Shown: positions 1-7,040, numbered from the stretch's first letter. The stretch is DNA of 9,081 nucleotides from Solirubrobacterales bacterium (GCA_003244035.1 QHBV01000194.1:1-9081), one strand, 5' to 3'. A program made the numbers and translations. The notes: generated by a model not told the origin, from the sequence alone.

Positions 1-488
1 ACCGCCCACTTGGTCGCCGAATAGAGCGAACCCTCCAGGGCGCGCCGTCCCGCGACCGAGCCAGTGAGTAGCAGGTGGCCGTGGGCTTCGGTCAGCGCCG
101 GGATCGTCGCCCGGATCGTGAGCGCGGCGCCGTAGACATTGGTCAGGACCATCGCGCGCCAGTGCTCGGGCGACTCCTTCAGGAACCCTCGCGCCGCGCC
201 GAAGCCCGCGTTGGCGAAGGCGACGTCGAGGCGGCCGAAGCGCTCCAGCGTGCTGTCGACCATCGCCTGCTGCTGCTCCCACTCGGTCACGTCGCACGTG
301 ACCGCCAGTGCGCGCTCCTCGCCGCCGAGCTCCGAGGCCAGCTCGGCGAGGCGATCGGCGGAGCGCGCGGCCAGGACGAGGCGGTAGCCGTCCTGCGCGG
401 CGTGCCTGGCGGTGGCCGCGCCGATGCCACTCGATGCGCCGGTGATCAGGAAGACGGGATCGCTCCCGCTGTGGCCGCCGCTCGCCAT
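1..488 (-). CDS. Short-chain dehydrogenase/reductase (SDR), 3' end outside window
   Basis: NAD(P)-dependent oxidoreductase of the classical SDR family, presumably cytosolic; substrate unknown. About 162 residues are visible from the ATG at 488. The Rossmann dinucleotide motif TGASSGIG is at residues 16-23, an Asp in CDVT at 66 is the usual adenine-contacting residue, NAG is at 93-95, the structural Asn is N117 (TNVYG), and the catalytic Ser-Tyr-Lys are S144, Y156 and K160. All key residues are present, so the enzyme should be active; only the substrate-binding C-terminal part is missing. The start is firm because an in-frame TGA lies just upstream (495-497). A CATAAT -10-like hexamer sits 10 nt before the ATG. 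It is divergent from obg with a 77-nt gap. Arg42 after the second beta strand (LVLAARS) may favour NADP(H), which is inference. Family call secure, substrate not. Confidence 0.93.
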   Translation of the reverse strand, partial: MASGGHSGSDPVFLITGASSGIGAATARHAAQDGYRLVLAARSADRLAELASELGGEERALAVTCDVTEWEQQQAMVDSTLERFGRLDVAFANAGFGAARGFLKESPEHWRAMVLTNVYGAALTIRATIPALTEAHGHLLLTGSVAGRRALEGSLYSATKWA

Positions 489-565
489 CCGGGCTCACAT
501 TATGGCGGCCGCGGAGTCGTCGAGCTGGCAGACCGCGGGCGGCGTCCAGCTGGCAGCATGATCCC
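489..565. other. Divergent intergenic region, SDR / obg
   Basis: A 77-nt gap between two divergent starts. It holds the CATAAT candidate -10 for the minus-strand gene and two direct copies of AGCTGGCAG (523-531 and 548-556), 25 bp apart start to start. The second copy ends 9 nt before the obg ATG. No Shine-Dalgarno sequence and no good -10 for obg are apparent, so the obg promoter could not be assigned. Confidence 0.5.
499..504 (-). promoter_or_regulatory. Candidate -10 element for the SDR gene
   Basis: Read on the minus strand, the hexamer is CATAAT, five of six matches to TATAAT, in otherwise very G+C-rich DNA. It ends 10 nt before the ATG at 488, so transcription would start about 3-4 nt before the start codon, giving an almost leaderless mRNA. 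No convincing -35 hexamer is seen. Confidence 0.4.
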
Positions 566-1870
566 ATGCGAGACCGCGCCCGCGTCCATGTCCAGGCCGG
601 CCGGGGTGGCGACGGCTCGCTCAGCTTCCGCCGCGAGGCGCACGTGCCCAAGGGTGGCCCGGACGGTGGTGACGGCGGGCGCGGCGGCGATGTCGTGCTC
701 GTCTGCGAGGACTCCCTGCGCGACCTCGAGCGCTACCGGCGCGCCTCGCACTTCAAGGCGGGCCGCGGCGGTCCTGGTCAGGGATCGTTGCGCCACGGCG
801 CCGAGGGGCACCCGCTCGAGCTTCCGGTCCCGCCCGGCACGGAGGTGCTGATCGAGCGCGACGGCTCCCGCCACGACCTGGTCGCACCCGGTCAGCGCGC
901 GCTCGTCGCCCGCGGGGGGAGCCCGGGGCGGGGCAACAAGCGCTTCGCGGGCCCGACCCACCAGACGCCGCGCTTCGCCGAGCGCGGCCTCCCGGGCGAG
1001 GAGACGTGGCTCACACTGCAGCTCAAGCTGCTCGCCGACGTCGGGCTTGTGGGGCTGCCCAACGCGGGCAAGTCCTCGCTGCTTGCGCGGCTCACGCGCG
1101 CCCATCCCAAGGTGGCCGAGTACCCGTTCACGACGCTCGAGCCGGCGCTCGGCACGCTGCAGCTCTCAGACCGCCAGCTGGTGATCGCCGACATCCCGGG
1201 CTTGATCGAGGGCGCCAGCGCTGGGGCGGGCCTGGGGCACGAGTTCCTCGCCCACGTCGAGCGTACGCGGCTGCTCGTGCACGTGCTCGACTGCAGTCCG
1301 CTGGACGGGTCCGACCCGGTCGAGAACCACGGCACAGTCGAGCGCGAGCTGGCCCTGCACGACCCGGGCCTGGCCGCGCTGGGGCGCGTGCTGGCGCTGT
1401 CGAAGGTGGACCTGGTGGATGCGGACAGCGCGGCGGCAGTGCGTGCGCGGTGGGCGCGGCGCCTGGGCGAGGGGGTCCCGGTGATCCTGACCTCGTCGGT
1501 CACGGGCGCGGGGCTGGAGGAGCTCGCCCGGTACTTGGCGCATCGTCTCGAAGTGCATGGGATCGGGTCGCCGGCGACGGCCTCGGCTCGGGTGCCCGTG
1601 CAGGAGCTTGCCGAGCACCGCGTGTTCCGCCCGAGCGCCGGTCGCGACTACCGGGTGGAGCGGGTCGGAGAGCACAGCTATTGCATCGCCGGTGAGGGGG
1701 TGCAGCGGCTCGTTGCTCGCTACGACCTCGAGAACGAGGAGGCACTCGCGCAGCTCGAGCGCCGCCTGCGCGGGATCGGCGTGATGCGCGCACTCCAATC
1801 AGCTGGCTTTCAGCCCGGCGACGAGGTGCAGATCTCAGGGGTCGCGTTCGAGCTGGACCCCGAGGCATAG
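566..1870 (+). CDS. obg: Obg/CgtA GTPase, 50S ribosome assembly
   Basis: Essential, slow-cycling GTPase that binds the 50S subunit and links ribosome maturation to nucleotide and stress state. At 434 residues it has the full three-domain form. The N-terminal glycine-rich Obg fold (about 1-156) includes FRREAHVPKGGPDGGDGGRG. The G domain has G1 GLPNAGKSS (163-171), G2 FTT (188-190), G3 DIPG (209-212), a G4 position reading SKVD (279-282) instead of NKxD, and G5 around SSVTGAG. A C-terminal OCT domain (about 350-430) is present. The ATG at 566 gives MRDRARV, about two residues shorter than the common MFVDRV start; an ATG at 558 is out of frame. rplU and rpmA, commonly just upstream of obg, are absent here. 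It is followed by a large palindrome and then proB. The G4 Ser is the only oddity. Confidence 0.97.
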   Translation: MRDRARVHVQAGRGGDGSLSFRREAHVPKGGPDGGDGGRGGDVVLVCEDSLRDLERYRRASHFKAGRGGPGQGSLRHGAEGHPLELPVPPGTEVLIERDGSRHDLVAPGQRALVARGGSPGRGNKRFAGPTHQTPRFAERGLPGEETWLTLQLKLLADVGLVGLPNAGKSSLLARLTRAHPKVAEYPFTTLEPALGTLQLSDRQLVIADIPGLIEGASAGAGLGHEFLAHVERTRLLVHVLDCSPLDGSDPVENHGTVERELALHDPGLAALGRVLALSKVDLVDADSAAAVRARWARRLGEGVPVILTSSVTGAGLEELARYLAHRLEVHGIGSPATASARVPVQELAEHRVFRPSAGRDYRVERVGEHSYCIAGEGVQRLVARYDLENEEALAQLERRLRGIGVMRALQSAGFQPGDEVQISGVAFELDPEA

Positions 1871-1901
1871 GAGCGGCCCTGATCCGCGATGCCCAGAAAC
1901 A

Positions 1902-1929
1902 GGGCGCCGGGGCGGCCGCCCCGGCGCCC
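1902..1929 (+). terminator. 28-bp perfect palindrome after obg; likely terminator or operator
   Basis: Positions 1902-1915 and 1916-1929 are exact reverse complements with no spacer, all G/C. The RNA would form a very stable stem, with about 12 paired bases once a 4-nt loop is allowed. It starts 31 nt after the obg stop and ends 20 nt before the proB ATG. No U-tract follows (CCTTATAACC), so it is not a classical intrinsic terminator, though G+C-rich actinobacteria often use U-poor hairpins. It also occupies the place of the proB -35 region, so it could act as an operator. The inverted repeat itself is certain; its role is inferred. Confidence 0.5.
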
Positions 1930-1932
1930 CCT

Positions 1933-1940
1933 TATAACCT
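1933..1940 (+). promoter_or_regulatory. Candidate -10 element for proB
   Basis: TATAACCT contains TATAAC (1933-1938, five of six to TATAAT) and the actinobacterial TANNNT form TAACCT (1935-1940). It lies 9-11 nt before the proB ATG, implying a leader of only a few nucleotides. It is the only A+T-rich patch in the obg-proB gap. The -35 position falls inside the 28-bp palindrome. Confidence 0.45.
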
Positions 1941-1949
1941 GCCCAGCCG

Positions 1950-3041
1950 ATGTCCTGCCTGGTCGTGAAGCTCGGTTCGAGCATCGTCGCCGACAAGCGC
2001 GGCGAGGTGCGCGCGGACGTCCTCGGGGGAATCTGCGATCAGCTCGCCGAACTGCACCGTGCCGGGCGCGCGCCGATCGTAGTCACCAGCGGCGCGATCG
2101 CGCGGGGGATGGGCGTGATGGAGATCCCTCTGCGGCCGCGGGCGATGGACGAGCTGCAGGCCGCCAGCGCGGTCGGGCAGGGCAAGCTCTACCAGGCCTA
2201 CGACGAGCTCCTGCGGGCGCGGGGCCTTCCGAGCGCGCAGGTGCTGCTGACGTTCTTCGACATGAGCGCTCGTACCCACTATCTGAACGCTCGCCGGACG
2301 CTGCGCAAGCTGCTGCAATGGCAGGTCGTGCCCGTAATCAACGAGAACGACACGACCACGACCGACGAGATCTCGTTCGGCAACAACGACTTCCTGGCGG
2401 CGCAGGTCGCGATCCTGCTCGGCGCCGAGCTGCTGCTGCTGTTGACCGACGCCGAAGGAGTGTTCACGGCTGATCCACATGTGGATCCCGGCGCCCTGCT
2501 CGTGCCCAGCGTCGAGAACTTCGACTCGCTCCGGGGCCTCGACATCGGGCACGCCGCGTCACCGATCGGCTCGGGCGGGATGCGATCGAAGGTCGTCGCC
2601 GCCGAGATGGCGACCGCGGCCGGGATCCCCACCGTGATCGCCAGCGGCCTGCAGGGCGGGACGATCCTCGCCGCCGCCGCCGGGGAGTCGGTCGGCACGC
2701 GGTTCGCCGCTCGCGAAGGGCGCTACTCGAGCTTCAAGCTGTGGCTCAAGTACGCCAAGCCCGTCCGCGGCCGGGTCGTGGTCGACGCCGGCGCCGCGCG
2801 CGCACTGCGCGAGGGCGGGAGGAGCCTGCTCCCGGTGGGCGTGATCGAGGTGGGCGGGTCGTTCGACGCGGGCGACGCGATCGAGGTGGCCCACGACGGC
2901 CGGGGGGTGGGCAAGGGGATCAGCAACTACTCCGCCGCCGAACTGCGCAAGGTCCAGGGCCTGAAGTCTGCCGGCGTGCGCGAGCTGCTGCCGCGGGCGG
3001 GCGCGGAGGTCGTGCACAGGGACTACTTCGTGCTCGCGTAA
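1950..3041 (+). CDS. proB: Glutamate 5-kinase (ProB) with PUA domain
   Basis: Catalyses ATP-dependent phosphorylation of L-glutamate to gamma-glutamyl phosphate, the committed and usually proline-inhibited step of proline synthesis. The 363 residues match the usual 360-375. The amino-acid kinase domain (about 1-255) starts VVKLGSSIV with Lys7, and contains VVTSGAI (44-50), VINEND (129-134), FGNND (143-147), LLTDAEG (164-170) and a SGGMRSK loop (208-214) corresponding to the family GTGGMxTK motif. A C-terminal PUA domain spans about 272-345. The ATG at 1950 places the first beta strand correctly, and the domain end fits. It is followed by proA after 11 nt, as expected for enzymes that pass on a labile intermediate. 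No Shine-Dalgarno sequence is visible. Confidence 0.97.
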   Translation: MSCLVVKLGSSIVADKRGEVRADVLGGICDQLAELHRAGRAPIVVTSGAIARGMGVMEIPLRPRAMDELQAASAVGQGKLYQAYDELLRARGLPSAQVLLTFFDMSARTHYLNARRTLRKLLQWQVVPVINENDTTTTDEISFGNNDFLAAQVAILLGAELLLLLTDAEGVFTADPHVDPGALLVPSVENFDSLRGLDIGHAASPIGSGGMRSKVVAAEMATAAGIPTVIASGLQGGTILAAAAGESVGTRFAAREGRYSSFKLWLKYAKPVRGRVVVDAGAARALREGGRSLLPVGVIEVGGSFDAGDAIEVAHDGRGVGKGISNYSAAELRKVQGLKSAGVRELLPRAGAEVVHRDYFVLA

Positions 3042-3045
3042 CCTG
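3039..3045 (+). promoter_or_regulatory. TAACCTG element overlapping the proB stop, before proA
   Basis: The heptamer TAACCTG begins with the proB TAA stop and ends 7 nt before the proA ATG. The same heptamer occurs upstream of proB (1935) and leuS (8467). It fits the TANNNT -10 pattern and could give an internal near-leaderless proA transcript. Because its first three bases are a stop codon, chance is more likely here than at the other two sites. Confidence 0.25.
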
Positions 3046-3052
3046 TCAGTCG

Positions 3053-4330
3053 ATGGTCACCACCAGCATCGCCCCGGCAACCTCGGTGGCGGAAACCTGC
3101 GCGGCAGCCAAGCGCGCCTCGCGAGTCCTCGCGACGCTCGGCTCGGGCGTCAAGGACGCTGCGCTGCACGCGATCGCCGACGCGCTGATCGAGCACGCCG
3201 CCGAGATCCTGCAGGCCAACGCCCGCGACCTGGAGGCGGGGCGCGACGCGGGGCTATCGCCAGCCTTGATCGACCGGCTCGGGCTCGACCAGCCGCGGAT
3301 CGTGCAGATGGCGGCGGGGGTGCGCACGATTGCCTCGCTGCCCGACCCCGTCGGCGAGGTGATCGGCGGCTCGAGGCTCCCGAACGGCCTAGAGGTCCGC
3401 AAGGTGCGCGTGCCGCTCGGCGTCGTCGCGGTGGTCTACGAGGCGAGGCCGAACGTCACGATCGACGCCGCCGCGCTGTGCCTGAAGTCCGGCAACGCGA
3501 TCGTGCTGCGGGGCTCGAGCATGGCAGCGCACTCGAATGCCGTGCTCGCGAGCGTCGCCTCGGCGGCAGCCGTCGGCGCCGGGCTTCCGGACGGCTCACT
3601 GTCGCTGGTGGCCGGTGGAGGCCGGGAGGAGCTCGCCGTGCTCGCGACGCAGGCGGGCGTCGTCGACCTGATCGTCCCTCGCGGCGGCGAGGGTCTGAAG
3701 GCTGCGCTCAAGGGCGTCGCCACGATCCCGGTGATCTACGCCGCGTCGGGCAACTGCCACGTGTACGTGGACGCGAGCGCCGACCTGGTAGCCGCGCAGG
3801 CGATCGTGCTCAACGCCAAGCTGCAGCGGCCGGGGGTCTGCAACGCCGCCGAGAAGCTGCTGGTCCACGCGGGCGTGGCCGATGCGTTCCTGCCGGCCGC
3901 GTTGCGGGCGCTGAGCCAGGCGGGAGTGATCCTGCACGGCGACGAGCGCGCCCGTGCGGCCGTACCCGGCGTGCCGATCGACCCGGCGACCGAGGCTGAC
4001 TGGGACACCGAGTACCTGGCGCTCGAGCTCGCGGTGGGAGTCGTCGACTCTGTCGATGAGGCGATCTCCCGCATCAACGTCCACGGCAGCGGCCACTCGG
4101 AGGCGATCGTAACTCGCGACACGGCGTCCGCGCGAGCGTTCGAGCTCGGGGTCGACGCCGCATGCGTGTACGTCAACGCCTCGACCCGCTTCACCGACGG
4201 GGGGGAGTTCGGGATGGGTGCCGAGATCGGCAACTCCACCCAGAAGCTGCATGCCCGCGGCCCGATCGGGCTGCGCGAGCTGTGCACGTTCAAGTACCTG
4301 GTGCAGGGCGCGGGCCACATCCGTCCGTGA
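3053..4330 (+). CDS. proA: Gamma-glutamyl phosphate reductase (ProA)
   Basis: NADPH-dependent reduction of gamma-glutamyl phosphate to glutamate-5-semialdehyde, the second step of proline synthesis; cytosolic. The 425 residues have the usual length of about 415-430. Seen are the substrate/cofactor region VPLGVVAVVYEARPNVTIDAAALCLKSGNA written across two codon blocks near 3410-3495, the PRGG loop, the catalytic cysteine Cys263 in RPGVCNAAE, and the conserved C-terminal FTDGGEFGMGAEIGNSTQK region followed by GPIGLRELC. The reading frame is open far upstream inside proB, but the ATG at 3053 (MVTTSIAP) is the only sensible start: it lies 11 nt after the proB stop and precedes the conserved N-terminal helix. 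Its stop overlaps the nadD start (GTGA at 4327-4330), so translation of the two is probably coupled. Confidence 0.97.
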   Translation: MVTTSIAPATSVAETCAAAKRASRVLATLGSGVKDAALHAIADALIEHAAEILQANARDLEAGRDAGLSPALIDRLGLDQPRIVQMAAGVRTIASLPDPVGEVIGGSRLPNGLEVRKVRVPLGVVAVVYEARPNVTIDAAALCLKSGNAIVLRGSSMAAHSNAVLASVASAAAVGAGLPDGSLSLVAGGGREELAVLATQAGVVDLIVPRGGEGLKAALKGVATIPVIYAASGNCHVYVDASADLVAAQAIVLNAKLQRPGVCNAAEKLLVHAGVADAFLPAALRALSQAGVILHGDERARAAVPGVPIDPATEADWDTEYLALELAVGVVDSVDEAISRINVHGSGHSEAIVTRDTASARAFELGVDAACVYVNASTRFTDGGEFGMGAEIGNSTQKLHARGPIGLRELCTFKYLVQGAGHIRP

Positions 4331-4959
4331 CCGGCATTGGGGGGATCGCGCGCGTCGGGATCCTCGGCGGCACGTTCAACCCGCCGCATCTCGGTCATCT
4401 CGTGTGCGCGCAGGAGGCGCTGGTTCAGCTTGGACTCGCGCGCGTGGTGCTGATCCCGGCGCGGATGCCCCCGCACAAGCCCGTGCCGGACGAGCCTGGG
4501 GCCGGCCACCGGCTGGCGCTGTGTCGGCTGGCGGTGGACGGCGATCAGCGCTTCGCGGTCGCAGACGACGAGCTCGTCAGACCGGGGCCGTCCTACACGG
4601 TCGATACCCTTCAGGAGCTGCATTCCCAAGCGCCTGATAGCGAGCTGTTCCTGATTGTCGGCGGCGACGTCGCGGCCGGGCTGCCGCGCTGGCGTGAGCC
4701 CGAGCGCGTGCTGTCACTGGCGACGCTGGCTGTGGCCAGGCGTCGAGGGACGGCGCGGGCATCGGTCGCGGACGCGCTGCAGGGGCTCCGTGGCGGTGAG
4801 CGGGCCGAGTTCTTCGCGATGCCGCGGATCGGCGTGTCCTCGACGATGGTGCGCAGGCGGGTGCGGGCGCGAGAGCCGATCAGGTACATCGTGCCCGACG
4901 CCGTCGCGAGCTACATCGACGAGCACCGGCTGTATACGGGAGGCCCCGAGGCGGGATGA
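4327..4959 (+). CDS. nadD: Nicotinate-nucleotide adenylyltransferase (NadD)
   Basis: Transfers AMP from ATP to nicotinic acid mononucleotide, giving deamido-NAD and pyrophosphate; an essential step of NAD synthesis. The 210 residues are typical (190-220). The nucleotidyltransferase signature GGTFNPPHLGH is at 14-24, with His21 and His24 of the HxGH-type motif; PPHK follows at about residues 50-53 and the second signature SSTMVR is at 171-176. The start is the GTG at 4327, overlapping the proA TGA by 4 nt; no ATG lies between it and the first beta strand (RVGILGG), so this choice is well supported. It ends in an ATGA overlap with rsfS. nadD followed by rsfS is a widespread bacterial pairing. 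Part of the proB-proA-nadD-rsfS unit. Confidence 0.96.
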   Translation: MTGIGGIARVGILGGTFNPPHLGHLVCAQEALVQLGLARVVLIPARMPPHKPVPDEPGAGHRLALCRLAVDGDQRFAVADDELVRPGPSYTVDTLQELHSQAPDSELFLIVGGDVAAGLPRWREPERVLSLATLAVARRRGTARASVADALQGLRGGERAEFFAMPRIGVSSTMVRRRVRAREPIRYIVPDAVASYIDEHRLYTGGPEAG

Positions 4960-5384
4960 CGCCCGAGCGCAGGACGACGCCATCGCGGGAGATCGCGCCT
5001 GGGAGCGAGCCGGCGTCCGAGCGCGAGCTGACGGCTGAGGAGATCGCCACCGCGGTCGCGGAGTACGCCGCCGACCGCAAGGCGCTCGAGATCGTGCAGC
5101 TCGACCTGCGCGAGCTGATCGGCTACACCGACTACTTCGTCCTGTGCACAGGACGCACCGACCGTCAGGCCAAGGCGATCCACGACGCGATCCACCTCGG
5201 GATGAAGGCCAAGCACGGTCTGCTGCCGCGGCGGGTCGAGGGCCTGAGTGAGGGGCGCTGGATCCTGATGGACTATCTCGACGTGATCGTGCACGTGTTC
5301 ATCCCTGAGACGCGGGAGTACTACCGGCTCGAGCAGCTGTGGGGCGAGGCGCCGTCGCGGGCAGTCGGGGTCGGCGCGGCGTAG
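4956..5384 (+). CDS. rsfS: Ribosomal silencing factor RsfS (DUF143 family)
   Basis: Binds ribosomal protein uL14 on the 50S subunit and blocks joining with 30S, saving energy when nutrients are short. The 142 residues hold the RsfS core at about 24-128: ELTAEEIATAVAEYAADRKA, then IVQLDLRELIGYTDYFVLCTG, then HGLLPRRVEGLSEGRWILMD, then DVIVHVF and YYRLEQLWG, all in family order. About 24 residues precede the core, a modest charged extension. The start ATG overlaps the nadD stop (ATGA), and GAGG at 4948-4951 sits 4 nt upstream as a possible ribosome-binding site. The final residues RAVGVGAA are encoded by DNA that is repeated, in frame, just after the stop (5389-5423). Last gene of the plus-strand unit; it converges on the pyrophosphatase gene. 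Confidence 0.95.
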   Translation: MTPERRTTPSREIAPGSEPASERELTAEEIATAVAEYAADRKALEIVQLDLRELIGYTDYFVLCTGRTDRQAKAIHDAIHLGMKAKHGLLPRRVEGLSEGRWILMDYLDVIVHVFIPETREYYRLEQLWGEAPSRAVGVGAA

Positions 5385-5423
5385 GTGGGGCGCCGGCGGG
5401 CGGTCGGGGCCGGCGCGAGCTAG
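5348..5423. repeat. Imperfect tandem duplication of the rsfS 3' end
   Basis: Copy A (5348-5384) covers the last rsfS codons and stop; copy B (5389-5423) follows it. They share GGCGCCG, then, after a TC present only in A, GCGGGC, GTCGGGG and CGGCGCG with single-base differences between blocks, and both end in TAG. The block from GCGGGC onward is offset by exactly 39 nt, so copy B reads in the rsfS frame as RAVGAGAS-stop against RAVGVGAA-stop in copy A. The TAG of copy B is part of a palindromic CTAG (5420-5423), whose other strand is the stop codon of the convergent gene. Confidence 0.7.
5390..5416. terminator. Candidate bidirectional terminator hairpin between rsfS and the pyrophosphatase gene
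   Basis: GCGCCGGC at 5390-5397 pairs perfectly with GCCGGCGC at 5409-5416 around an 11-nt loop. It starts 6 nt after the rsfS stop; its other end is 4 nt from the stop of the convergent gene. There is no U-tract on either strand. The position between two converging stop codons supports a terminator role for both transcripts. Confidence 0.45.
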
Positions 5424-7039
5424 AGCGCCGCCAGCAGTTTCGGCGCGACCTGCTTCTTGCGGCTCATCACCCCCGGCAGTTCGATCGTGCCGTCCTCCGC
5501 GCGGGCGCCAAAGCTCCGCGCCACGGCGCCGCTGTCGCCGGCGACGAGCAGTTCGGTGCCCTTGCTCAAGACATCGGTGACCATCAGCGCGTACAGCGCC
5601 AGGCGCTCGCGCTCGCGCTCGCGAGCGATCGCCTCGAGCAGCTCCCGCCTGCGCTCGAGCAGCCCCTTGCCGACCACCTCGATCTGGGCGATGCAGATCG
5701 CCTGTCCGCCCTCGAGCTGGTAGCGCTTGGCGTCGCGGGTGACGATCTCCTCGGCGCTCACCTCCGAGACGTCGGCGGCCGCCTCGAACATCTCGCGGCC
5801 GAGCTCGGCCGCGTCGAGGCCTAGGATGCGCTCGAGGTAGGCCACCACCGCGTGGTCACGCTCGGTGGTGGTGGGAGAGTTGAGGATCACGGTGTCCGAC
5901 AGGACCGCTCCGAGCAGCATCCCGGCGGTCGGAGCGCTCGGCTCGATCCCGCTGCGCCGGAAACGCTCGACGACCAGCGTCGCGGTCGAGCCGACCGGGT
6001 CGAACGTGGCCATCACCGGGACACGCGTCACGATCGAGCCGATGTGGTGATGGTCGAGGATCTCGACGATCTCGGCTTGCTCGATCCCCGCGACGCTCTG
6101 CCCCTGCTCGGCGTGGTCGACGAGCACGACCCGGCGCCGGGGCGGGGAGACCACGTCTGCCCGCGTGACCAAGCCCATGGGGCGTCGCTGGGCATCCACG
6201 ACCAGCGCGGCGCCGTAGTGGATCTCCTTGATCTGCTCAGAGATCTCGGCCACGAGGTACTCGCCCGTAACCGTGAGCGGGTCTTTTTCCATCAGCGCAC
6301 TGCAGGGCGCCGCGAGCGTGATCATCCGCCCCGAGACGTAGCTGTCCAGCGGTGAGACGATCACCGCGCTTTCCCGCTCGCGGGCAAGCGCGAGCACCTC
6401 CTCGGACGGTCTCGAGCCGTTGGAGACAACCATCAGCGCCGCGCCCCGCGCGAGCACGAGCCGCTGTGCGTCGGCGCGGTTGCCGACGACCACCACGTCA
6501 CCCGCGGAGATCCCGGTGGGGGAGCCCGGGTCCATCGAGTGCACCCACACCCGTCCGGCCAGCTGCCGATCTTCGCCGGCGACGAGCTCACCGCCGAGCA
6601 CGTCGAGCACGGCGCTGACCTGGGTCGGGGCGTCGGTCAGGGTCGATGCGTGACGGGTCTCACGGATGTAACGACGGGCGAGCGCGCGCTCGGTCAGCAC
6701 GCCGGTGAGCGCGCCCCGCTCGTCGACGATCGGGACGAGCTCGAGCCCCGCACCCACCATCGCGAGGCCGGCGACGCGGATCGGCTGATCCTCGCCGGTG
6801 ACGGGGAAGCTCGTCTGCATCACGTCGCACGCGCGCAGCATCACGTGGGGCAGGAGCTCCGGCTCGCGCGCGCCGCTGCGCTCCAGCACCCACCGCGTCT
6901 GAGCATTGCAACCCCCGAGTCTGACCGCGACGTACTCGCGGCCGGGCTCCAAGCGAGACTTCAGCTCGGCGTAGCCGATCGCCGAGGCGATCGAGTCGGT
7001 ATCCGGGTTGCGGTGGCCGGTGACGTAGATCGGCGGCAT
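5420..7039 (-). CDS. Family II (DHH) inorganic pyrophosphatase with CBS/DRTGG regulatory insert
   Basis: Hydrolyses pyrophosphate to phosphate using Mn/Co; members with CBS domains are controlled by adenine nucleotides. 539 residues from the ATG at 7039. The first DHH half has HRNPDTDS (9-16; ligands H9, D13, D15). A regulatory insert of about 240 residues follows: a CBS motif (about 68-128), a DRTGG-like region (about 140-250), and a second CBS motif (about 248-298). The catalytic domain resumes with LVDHAEQ (D308), DHHH (329-332), GSTATLV (350-356) and SDT (D382). The C-terminal DHHA2 domain ends with SRKKQV (526-531), the phosphate-binding signature. The residue after DH308-309 is Ala310, where family II enzymes usually have Asn. 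Upstream in-frame ATG at 7120 would overlap the preceding gene; the start at 7039 puts YVTGHRNPD in the right place. A 17-bp palindrome lies just before the start. Confidence 0.93.
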   Translation of the reverse strand: MPPIYVTGHRNPDTDSIASAIGYAELKSRLEPGREYVAVRLGGCNAQTRWVLERSGAREPELLPHVMLRACDVMQTSFPVTGEDQPIRVAGLAMVGAGLELVPIVDERGALTGVLTERALARRYIRETRHASTLTDAPTQVSAVLDVLGGELVAGEDRQLAGRVWVHSMDPGSPTGISAGDVVVVGNRADAQRLVLARGAALMVVSNGSRPSEEVLALARERESAVIVSPLDSYVSGRMITLAAPCSALMEKDPLTVTGEYLVAEISEQIKEIHYGAALVVDAQRRPMGLVTRADVVSPPRRRVVLVDHAEQGQSVAGIEQAEIVEILDHHHIGSIVTRVPVMATFDPVGSTATLVVERFRRSGIEPSAPTAGMLLGAVLSDTVILNSPTTTERDHAVVAYLERILGLDAAELGREMFEAAADVSEVSAEEIVTRDAKRYQLEGGQAICIAQIEVVGKGLLERRRELLEAIARERERERLALYALMVTDVLSKGTELLVAGDSGAVARSFGARAEDGTIELPGVMSRKKQVAPKLLAAL

Positions 7040-7040
7040 G

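Noticed and set aside
75..851. 258-codon plus-strand open frame at the left end
   Set aside because: It is antisense to the SDR gene and overlaps obg out of frame; no recognisable protein features.
2741..3052. Upstream extension of the proA frame inside proB
   Set aside because: It overlaps the proB PUA domain in another frame and encodes low-complexity Arg/Gly sequence; the ProA homology begins at the ATG at 3053.
5603..5623. GCGCTC hexanucleotide repeat (3.5 copies) as a phase-variation tract
   Set aside because: It encodes an Arg/Glu helix in the pyrophosphatase, is a multiple of three per unit, and too few copies are present to suggest slippage control.
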